Positions 56,072-64,000 of a stretch of DNA of 64,000 nt are shown piece after piece; the first letter of the stretch is position 1; the number at the start of each line of letters is the position of its first letter. Position numbers and translations under genes: made by a program. This stretch comes from Skeletonema tropicum (Eukaryota; Bacillariophyta; Thalassiosirophyceae; Thalassiosirales; Thalassiosiraceae). The notes beneath the pieces are model-generated. The model saw only the letters and a program-made list of their open reading frames with translations. It had not been told where the DNA came from and made no database searches. The DNA lies in contig CM074139.1 of the NCBI GenBank assembly GCA_037178625.1, forward strand, positions 2,108,001 to 2,172,000. The letters run 5' to 3'.

Positions 56072-57489
56072 TATTATTTCATGTATTCAAAATGAATAGG
56101 TGGGTATGCTGTTGTACAGCAGGCTAATAGTCGCTAGAATCGTAGCAGATTACTCCTACATTAGTTCATGAGGCGGATAGTAAGCAAACTCCAAACTCTA
56201 CCAGCGTTGGGTGTTGGGTACTTCATTCCCAGCGCGTGGCGGGCTTCTTTGTAATTTGTGAGTGCAAAAAATCATTGTACGTAGGAATTCATAGAATCCA
56301 TGACTTTGAATACCTTTTTCATTTCTCATGATTTCATCAACCTAGTCGGCGCGCAATGGGACGCATGCGTCCCTGGTCGAGCCGCACGGATAGAAAATCC
56401 AATATCGAACACAACAAGGGTTATTATGGATTTTTATAGGTATTTTTCTCCCCAACACCTGGCCAAATCTTGTTGCGTCACAGAAAATCTGGCATTACTA
56501 CGCCAATATTGGCCAATAATATGCCGACGCTATAAGTTGAAAGACTAATAACTTTCTATTTATACTGTTTGGAATGCATATTCGATGTGTGGTGGTGGTA
56601 CTCCGTTCAATTGCCTCGATATTTTAGGTACTCACGCACGAAAAGTAAAAAAATCTTGAAAAAGTGCATCTGACATGACGAATCCGAAGGCAAACCATAG
56701 CATTTTCGATCCCATACACCCTCCATCAACACTAAGAAGACACTCCCTTACCCAATTTTTCACGCTGATTCCGATTATGTAAGCTGTAGCGTCTAATTCA
56801 AAGTGGATTTGATGATAATTGCAGGTGACGCACACACACATGAAAGTCTGCACATACCGGGCATGTCAAAAGATGCTCATGATTATGTAATTTAGACAAC
56901 AGAATAGTAGTAGATCATTAATAACTCCATCTGTAAGCTATGATAATTGTTTAGCTTACTCGGATGTATTAATTACACGCAACATCTACGCCATCATGGA
57001 GTTTTATGTCCATCATTTGGCCTCTCATTCCATGAGACTTTGTAGGAAAGGCACTGATAACAGTTGTAACGTTGCCTCCAACCGCAGCAAAAGGCGCATA
57101 ATAGATGGATGTTGATTTGATGAGGCGAAAGGTTCCCAATTGCACATGGAGGAGACGTCATTATCATGCCACAACACTCGTGTAGGCGTCTTCGGGTGGG
57201 CTTCTCATAACCCACAATCAGTAGTTTCCCAGGAAACCGAGAGTTGCAGTAGTCACTGTGGTAAGATGGAGCAGCCCACCTCAACAATCTTGATTATCAT
57301 ACAGTAGACAAGACAACTATGATCCATGGTGTGGTTTCATGTGTCATATATATACCCACTATTGATGGAGATGAATGGTGGAAATCTTTCTAAATCGACT
57401 TCATAGATTTGGTAGGTTGGATAGGCGTTGCATGAGACCCACACCCGGTTAATTAGCGCATATTCCGTCCATATATATAATATTGGTCG
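56072..57489. other. Intergenic upstream of the ATPase gene
   Basis: 56357-56372 is a perfect 16-bp palindrome (GGGACGCATGCGTCCC). 56630-57200 is the second copy of the repeat at 23900-24450. No gene is supported. Confidence 0.5.
56630..57200. repeat. Dispersed repeat, second copy
   Basis: Diverged homolog of 23900-24450 in the same orientation; see that entry for the shared words. Confidence 0.6.
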
Positions 57490-58525
57490 CCCCTACAACC
57501 TTACTTGCTGTTTCATGGACCGAAACGACGCCTTTATGCTACTGGCAACAGGTGCTCTGCGGCGGAGGGGATGAAAATCACCACCGCTATTGGACCAAGC
57601 CCACAAGTAAGCAGCTATGATGGCAAGAATTGAATCGCAGGATGCGAAGAAGTTTGATGCTGAGTACTTTTTCACCCAGTGGGTGAGGGAGAAACCAGGT
57701 GAAAGAAGAGGTTGGAACGGATCTGTGAGACTGGATGTTGGCTGACTGCTGTCCCAAACCGCCTCAATGGCACGATCCTATCGGCTGAAGAGTTTCGAGA
57801 CAACTTACGTCTCCGGTACAACCTGAAGCCGATGGATATGTCAGACCTATGCGATGGATGTGGTGCAAAAGTGACGGTGGAACATGCTCTCCAATGCAAG
57901 GTGGGCGGTCTCGTCCATTGCCGCCACAATGATTTTACGAGGGAATTTGGCTCCTTGTGCAAGCAAGCCTTTACTCCAGGTGACGTTGAATACGAACCCT
58001 TTATCTACACTAGTACTGAACGTTCCACAGCAGAGGCTGCTGCCGTAGCAAATGCTGAAAATACCACGCAACAACACAACGCAACTTATGGGTCGACCCC
58101 AGTGACAACAAAGGAAGATCGTGGAGACGTGATGGTCTCCCTGTCTTTGACACTTGCATCACTGACGCGGACTGCCGCTCGTACCGCAACAAGGCGCCTT
58201 CGGCTGTCTTCAGGCAACAAGAGAGGGAGAAAATCCGCAAGTAAAAAGAGGCTTGTCTTGAACGACGTCGGGACTTCACCCCCCTCTGCTTCACGGCTGA
58301 TGGAATGCCAGGCAGAGAGGCCTTAAATGCGATGCGTCAACTGGGTAAACACTTAGCTGAAAAATGGGAGCGTCAGCGTAGCCAGATGAAATTCTATGTG
58401 CGGGTACGCATGTCCCTTCCCCTCTAGTCCGGGCAAACTCACTCCTGCTCCTGCTCAGAGGGAGTAGTGACAGGCACCACCGCATCCGGCCACTCATTGA
58501 GAATGGGCCGGGGATGTCCAACTGC
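57490..58525 (+). pseudogene. Relic of a retroelement polyprotein (C-terminal part after reverse transcriptase)
   Basis: The 57712-58135 frame reads TGCWLTAVPNRLNGTILSAEEFRDNLRLRY, then CDGCGAKVTVEHALQCKVGGLVHCRHND, a Cys/His module and GG-RHN motif found at the C-terminus of many eukaryotic reverse-transcriptase polyproteins. After a frameshift near 58140 the match goes on in another frame (FDTCITDADCRSYRNKAPSAV, then FTPLCFTADGMPGREALNAM and YVRVRMSL), with in-frame stops. An earlier shift lies near 57710. Only the end of the element survives. Some residues continue past the 854-bp insertion that starts at 58532. Confidence 0.7.
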
Positions 58526-58531
58526 AACGTT

Positions 58532-59385
58532 CGGGCTGGCAATATTTTGGCGATAAGTGACGGTCCGAGTGCTGTCATATATCCGTCACTTCCGTCACCT
58601 ACCCGTCACATATCCGTCACTGATCCGTCACCAAAGTGACGGACGGAGACGGATTCCGTCACATTTCATCTCAGCCGTCACTTCAGCCGTCACTTTATTG
58701 GCGATACGATGATATTTATTCGTCCCATGATAAGTAATAAAGTAAGGCGTAAGGCTGTGATGTGAATACAGTGTGAATACTTACGTCTTATGATGTAGTT
58801 GTGTGGTATGCAACAAGGCTTAGAGATCCCTCCTAATTCGTTCCAAATCCTTATCATCTCCTCTTCAAAAGAATGCGGAAAAAATGGAAAAAGAAAATCG
58901 AATCCGTGTCCCATCGTCAGCAATATCCTAGCGAAGCTCAAGTGCAAGTGAGTCTTCCGCCAGTGTCAGACGTCCTTCCGTTTTGAGTTTCTTGTTTGAT
59001 GTTTGATGTAAGCGACGAAGTTCAAGTATTACATGAAAACCTAATCACCGCCTAAGGGAGGGTCGGTGTGGCGGCGGCAAGTACCTCATGACCTCCCACT
59101 CTTTTCTGCCGAACAGTTGGCTTATCTCAACTCTTAAATGTAAGTCTAGCATGCAGCATGCAGCTACAATCTTTATTACAACTTATTCTTTATCAGTTAG
59201 GAAGTTAGCAGGAGGCAAGAGAGCGGCCGTCCTTTTGCCCGTCATTTGTCCGTCCTTTGCGTCCTCCGTCATGACGGAATCCGTCAATCTCCGTCATGAC
59301 GGAGACGGACGGGTTAATGTACCGTCACTTACCGTCACATCCGTCACAAAAAGTGACGGATAATCGCCAACTTATCGCCAACCCG
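58532..59385. mobile_element. 854-bp non-autonomous DNA element rich in CCGTCAC repeats
   Basis: Ends are CGGGCTGGCAATATTTTGGC (left) and, inverted, CGGGTTGGCGATAAGTTGGC (right). AACGTT flanks at 58526-58531 and 59386-59391, a 6-bp target duplication. Near both ends are clusters of CCGTCAC/GTGACGG in both orientations (58560-58700 and 59235-59360), like binding sites for a transposase. It has no gene. It sits in the retroelement relic. Confidence 0.82.
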
Positions 59386-59432
59386 AACGTTGCTGGCTCA
59401 CCTGGAGTGGGGAGGATCCCCTTTCCCCCACC

Positions 59433-61542
59433 CAGGGCACATAAAAGAATATAATGGGCTGAACCACAAAAAAAGGCCTCTGCACCATGCGCGTTATCAA
59501 AATAGTATGTAGCAAAATAGGTACCAGTAAATTTCTAACAGTATGATTGACATCTACTTGTGAGACCAAGCTATTCACACAAAACCAACCTACCAATGAC
59601 AACGGCTCCTCCGAAACAAGCATGTACCCCATCCTACTATTACTCCAATATATTATCAACATGATTGTTGCATCCAATAATTTATCACTTTGCCATCAAG
59701 GGGTTTGGATGGTAGAGAGTGATGCCATAGCACATCTCGGCATTTCATCTACGGAAATGGCAATTTACAAAAACTGCACATGCCCGTCAACTCTACACAT
59801 GGAACATGCTGGAAAAGTACACGCTCCTAAGCCTTACAGTAGTTTCCCCTGCGTTTTCATTTCACCTGAAGGAAAAGAAGCCCGACAATTTCCCATCACA
59901 TTAAAAGCCTGGACTACGATGTGTGACCACTTCAGCAAAACATGTGACGATGACGATGCCAGCAAGTTTCATGCTTTGTTCAAACAATACACAGGAGTTC
60001 CGGCAACTCCTGATAATATCACTACCGCATTCGACGCGACTGGCTCACATCGGCATTGCAGTTGGCTCGGAGGAAGAGAAATCCAGAGTTGTTCGCACGG
60101 AAGCAGACTTCCAATCTCAGCATCGCAGACGAAAATAACGAAGTCAATAGCTTTGTAGGTTGGTCTATTTTTAGTGCACTGAAGAAGTATGAAGAAGATA
60201 GTGAGGAAAAGAATGAGAGTAAGCGCTTACTGTTGTCAATGATATTGTTGGAAGAAGACGCAGACGAAGAATATATGGCAAAGTATTATGACACTAACAT
60301 TGCAATGGTGAACTGTGGTGGACTTACACTGGTTTCAAAATCCTTCTTTGATTGGGGAAAGGAAGCAATGAAAGTCGTCCGCAATTCCTTCACACATGAT
60401 CTCATGACTCAAAACCTGCGCAATTGTTTTAGAGAGGGGAAGCGTCTCGTCATGGACAACAAGCACCTTTGCCACAAGTTTGTAAACCTGTGTCAATCCA
60501 GCCCAATGTCGTTCCGGCGCGGTGCAATAGACGAAGTGTACCGCATAATTCTGCAAAAGATTGTTCATTCTAGGTTTGCTGTTGTTTTCCGTCAGTGGAA
60601 GGAAGAGCATTGTCCGAAGCACGACGTGTCTCTGAGATCAAAGTTGAAAGCAGGCGTGGACACGAATAAGAGCAGCAAACATCTAAAGCGACCAGCACCC
60701 GAGCCACCTAACACATCCAATGAAGTAGATACGAAAAAGTCAAAGAAGAGTTAATAATATTTAATGTGTAATAAATGTGAGTCTATCCATAATAAAGTGT
60801 GATAACATGTTAAGAACTTCTCTTGCACTCACCTCTCATTTTTAAGTTTCTTACTAAGCAAAGCAAACATTCAATTTTAAATACAATTATCCCGCCAACG
60901 ATGACAGCGGGTCTTCTTCATTAGCAGATGCTCCTGTTGATATCAGTTCTGTCGTGTTTTTGTCTTTGTCGGAAATGGTTGTGTCCGTGGATCTCGGCTA
61001 AAAAAAAATAAATGTGCTTGTGTCAGTGATCGGCTCCAACAAAATGATGCACAGTGATGGGGATAATTAAACCTGTCTTACCGACGATGGCGAGGGATCT
61101 TAATTAATTTCCTGAACTGTTGTTGATGTTGGGTCGACGGCAGCGCTCGTCTTTGTCGGCAATGGTATGATGCATCGGTGGATCGGAGATCATCCGATGA
61201 TGTGCTGTTGCCATCATCAAATGCACAATGACTGAATGCCCCTAATTTTCTCGAAATGGCGGATTCATAGTCCAATAGCATGATAGAAGGCAAATGCGTC
61301 GGATCGAGAAATAAAATGGGCATAGCCATTGACATAATTTTTACTAGCACAGCGTCATGGTGAAGTTGTCATCGAAGTGTTTTGAGGAGGTTTGAGTGCA
61401 GAATTTTGATAACACGCACGGTGGTGTGGATTGAAAGGGCGCCCCCCCTAAACGGTTGCATAAGTACGGAAATTTATCTAGATGAAAAAGAGGGCACCAC
61501 TTTTTCAATTTTGTGGTTCAGCCCGTTCTTTTATGTGCCCTG
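59433..61542. mobile_element. 2.1-kb DNA transposon with CAGGG ends and 8-bp target duplication
   Basis: Ends are CAGGGCACATAAAAGAA inverted, and GGGCTGAACCACAAAA follows on both sides. The flanks are CCCCCACC (59425-59432) and CCCCCACT (61543-61550), an 8-bp target duplication with one mismatch. CAGGG ends and 8-bp duplications point to hAT or P superfamilies. The internal coding relic is at 59547-60754. Confidence 0.72.
59547..60754 (+). pseudogene. Broken transposase-like gene of the CAGGG element
   Basis: The first frame (59547-~60050; first ATG 59622) reads ...KFHALFKQYTGVPATPDNITTAF. After a shift near 60050 the second frame gives ...FVGWSIFSALKKYEEDSEEK, then MVNCGGLTLVSKSFFDWGKEAM and VVFRQWKEEHCPKHD, with a basic end. 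A Gly-Gly-Leu near the C-terminus recalls P-element-type transposase tails, but I cannot identify catalytic residues. The N-terminal part seems missing, because only ~110 bp separate the frame from the element's end. Confidence 0.5.
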
Positions 61543-61550
61543 CCCCCACT

Positions 61551-62165
61551 GTGGTGGCAGAGGGGTCCTCTCAACTGTCGAGAGGTAGTTGAGAGAGGGA
61601 GGGAGGGAGGGGGAACATGCCATCACCTAGCACAGGCGACAAGAGGAGTGACGGACTTGCTACTGAACTACGAGATAGGCCGCACTCCTCTTATTACCTA
61701 AAATGGGCAAGTTCAGATCCAGCTTGCCCAGTAAATAGTTCCTGAATACCATCCTAAACTAATCATTTATATACATACCAGTGATCTATACACAGCCGAT
61801 TCTTCGTATTGTCCAGCTAATTCGGTGTCGTAAACGAAGAGCTCTGAGTCTATTCTACCTCTTTAGAGCGAGAATACGATATACTTGTTCGGCGGTGACT
61901 TAACAACTTCGACGAAACCGGTAGTTGTAGACGAAGATGCCGGAGGAGGGGGGACGACTATCTTGCAAGTGTGCCTTGCATGCCATTTCTTATTTTTTTA
62001 TCTCGAAGCTCGAACAACAGGGAAATGCATTCATACAGAGTGCAGAGAGAAGAGCTTTACAATGCCCATGCCATCATCCTGCATTCCTCCTTCCTCAGCA
62101 CTCCGCCGGCAGTAGCTTGTTGCTTGGTGTAGCACAAAAATCTCAGAATAAGAGATGAACACATC
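61551..62165. other. Intergenic, no supported gene
   Basis: Starts with GTGGTGGCAG and a GAGGGAGG run, which may be the continuation of the retroelement relic. No ORF with protein character. Confidence 0.45.
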
Positions 62166-62590
62166 TTACACCTCGTCTACTTACACGAAATTTTGAACAC
62201 AGAAATACAACAAACATATCGTCGGGAAGCGAAGGGTGCAACTGCATCAATCAAACGTCCTTACTCGCCTCGCTTGAGAATTGAGACTATGCAACCCCCA
62301 TCGCTAACCCAGGCATTTATCTACAGCTCGGCGGCTCGTGCGTTTCGTACGACTACGGCAGCATGTCTGTCTCCAGCACGATCTCCTAAACGATCCAGTT
62401 TGCCAAAAGGACCCTTCCACAGCAATGCTTTCAATCGTGGTGCTATGTCAATTCAATCAGTTGCAGGAAGCACTGTGAGGTAGATATTCTCAAATCAGAA
62501 CATTTCCCCCCTCAATACGATATTTTTTACAGTTATTCGACGTGCAATTTGACCGAGTATTTTTGGCTACAATACAGACGATCAGTCGAA
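62166..62590 (+). pseudogene. Decayed glutamate-receptor exon 1 fragment
   Basis: Follows receptor exon 1 from its leader (GAAGGGTGCAACTGCATCAA, TCAAACGTCC, CTCGCCTCGCTTGAGAAT) through the CGTACGACTACGGCAGCA and TATTTTTGGCTACAATA blocks. Small indels and stops break every frame. It ends about 20 bp from the ATPase copy at 62606, as at 52191. Confidence 0.85.
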
Positions 62591-62605
62591 GGAAAATATT
62601 CATAT

Positions 62606-63988
62606 TCATTTCTTCTTCCCCACAAAAACCAGCTTTCTCTGCTTCAGAGTAGTGTTGAAACTGAACGACGTCGCATTCTGAGACTGAGAAGTGGCATCGA
62701 ATGATGTATTGCTCACTGTAACTGTAACACTAGCAGCTTTGTGGTTGCTGCCAACTGTGTTGGCAAAACTACGTGCCTTCTTCCTCTTAGCTTTCTTCAA
62801 AAACTCGTGTTCTTTACTCAACTGCAACGCCTTTGCATGTGCGCCCCATTCCTGATACAAAAAGTAAGCATCTGTTAGGCACTCGTTGGAAGCCGCCTCA
62901 TCCTTCTCTTCTCTCAAAAATGCAGCGTATCGCTCATTTACCATTGCCTCTAGGTTCACGAAGTTCCCTTCTGCACATGCTTCAATCGCTTTACGAAAGG
63001 CATCTCGACTGGGACTCTTCATAGACTTCAAGAACAAATACACAGGCCGAGCATTCACAGAGCCATTCTTGGATAAAAACTTGAAATGACCCAAGCACTT
63101 CTCTCCCAACGCTTTGTATGACGCACAGTCCTTCTTGTGACACATGGCAAAGGCTGCCAAACCGGTAAAAGCCAAGCGGTTGTGCAATCGTGCGGCGAAC
63201 TGATCTTGCATGGGATATGCCTCAAGAATCTTCAACAAGTCGATCATGTCTGCCTCGTTCCAAAACACAAATGCCAGCTGCACTCGTAGACTGCTTGAGT
63301 CACGAAGAGTCTGAAAATGAGCACTGCCCTCCAGCTCACTCAATACCTGCCCTTCGTTGAATGCCTCGCCCACCAACTCGGATGGGTTATTGCTAGGCTT
63401 GCGCAGATTCAGTGCGAATGTCTGAACATCGAGAAGAGTACAACGTAAGACTTTCGTCCCAAATTCCTGCAGTAATCTTCTACCACTAAAAGCTTGGACT
63501 CAAAGATAGGCCCGAGCTCACATCCTGCACCGAAGAAGCATTGAGCGTAGCCCATGAGTCCGGCGAGAGACTTCTCGACATCTCCCATAAGCTTGATTGG
63601 AGGAAGCATGAAGCATGAAACATGAAACATGAGGGCGCGTGAAGAAGTCGACGAGTAGAAAAGAGGTCGTAATCACAACTTACCTTGAAGTCTTTGTGAA
63701 CCTGCAGAAAAGTGTCCATTACACTTCTGAAGGGCTGCACTAAAGACACGACATAACAAACTACCATCGTGCCCTGCGCAGAATTATTTTTGTCGTCACG
63801 AATTCGTGGAATTAAAGCTTGAGCAATCGCAGCAAACTCATTAGCCTTCTTAACGTCATTTAATCTCACATACGTTGTAGCGTATAACCCTACAGTAGGC
63901 ACCAAATTCGAGCTGATGCTCCCCTTCTTCAGAACATACGGGATTATCTTCCAAATCAATAGCTTCATGATGTCCGACTTTCCAGACA
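62606..63988 (-). pseudogene. Second copy of the AAA-type ATPase, last two exons, frameshifted
   Basis: Exon 4' is 63988-63684 (305 nt, same length as in the full copy); the intron is 63592-63683; exon 5' is 63591-62606. Exon 5' is 986 nt instead of 993: six bases are lost in the EACACAEG run and one base is lost near 63420. There AGGCAATTTGCG of copy 1 corresponds to AGACATTCGCA, and the shift stops the frame at SMFRHSH. The remainder is well conserved, so the frameshift is recent or the gene is very young. Upstream exons lie beyond the window. Confidence 0.83.
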
Positions 63989-64000
63989 CTATTATGAGAA

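Noticed and set aside
56357..56372. Perfect palindrome GGGACGCATGCGTCCC
   Set aside because: Single short site without context; may be chance.

Overview
This window looks like nuclear DNA of a eukaryotic microalga, most likely a centric diatom. That is inferred from the gene types, not from a marker gene. Protein genes are split by short GT-AG introns (80-217 bp where I could fix both ends). They include glutamate-receptor-type channels without an N-terminal animal-type domain, a secreted Ser/Pro/Lys-rich repeat protein of the cell-wall kind, a possible plastid-type presequence (DSFQTP) and many short inverted-repeat elements. I saw no rRNA, no convincing tRNA, no CRISPR and no prokaryotic operons.

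Layout. 1-1747: 5' part of a secreted S/P/K-rich repeat gene (minus), running off the window. 3759-4844: methylglyoxal synthase with an acidic tail (plus). 5764-7347: BMT5-like methyltransferase domain with four C2H2 fingers (plus). 7413-10733: SET domain joined to two chalcone-isomerase-like domains (minus). 11-16 kb: gene-poor, with one decayed RGG-rich relic. 16200-18417: chimeric two-exon gene, front half from the neighbour at 20485-22096 and back half from the methylglyoxal synthase at 3759. 22-34 kb: repeats and inverted-repeat elements, one carrying an unknown 365-aa ORF. 34726-37113 and 40802-43630: two glutamate-receptor-like genes on opposite strands; a 394-bp MITE splits the 5' end of the second. 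37291-39790: membrane protein with five eight-cysteine repeats. 44638-45882: FkbM-type methyltransferase. 46247-50708: a Mutator-like element with perfect 93-bp ends, inserted into the tip of a Stowaway-like MITE; it carries a 2-oxoglutarate/Fe(II)-oxygenase-like ORF and a transposase lacking its catalytic core. 52313-56071: five-exon AAA-type ATPase; a damaged second copy starts at 62606 and leaves the window. 57490-61542: retroelement relic interrupted or flanked by two DNA elements.

Main theme: recent rearrangement. The chimeric gene, the nested elements (with target-site duplications readable at their ends), the receptor fragments beside both ATPase copies and the MITE in a receptor gene can all be read directly. 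Exon joins were worked out by hand from splice motifs, reading phase and comparison of paralogs; no alignment or database search was run, and identity figures are eye counts.
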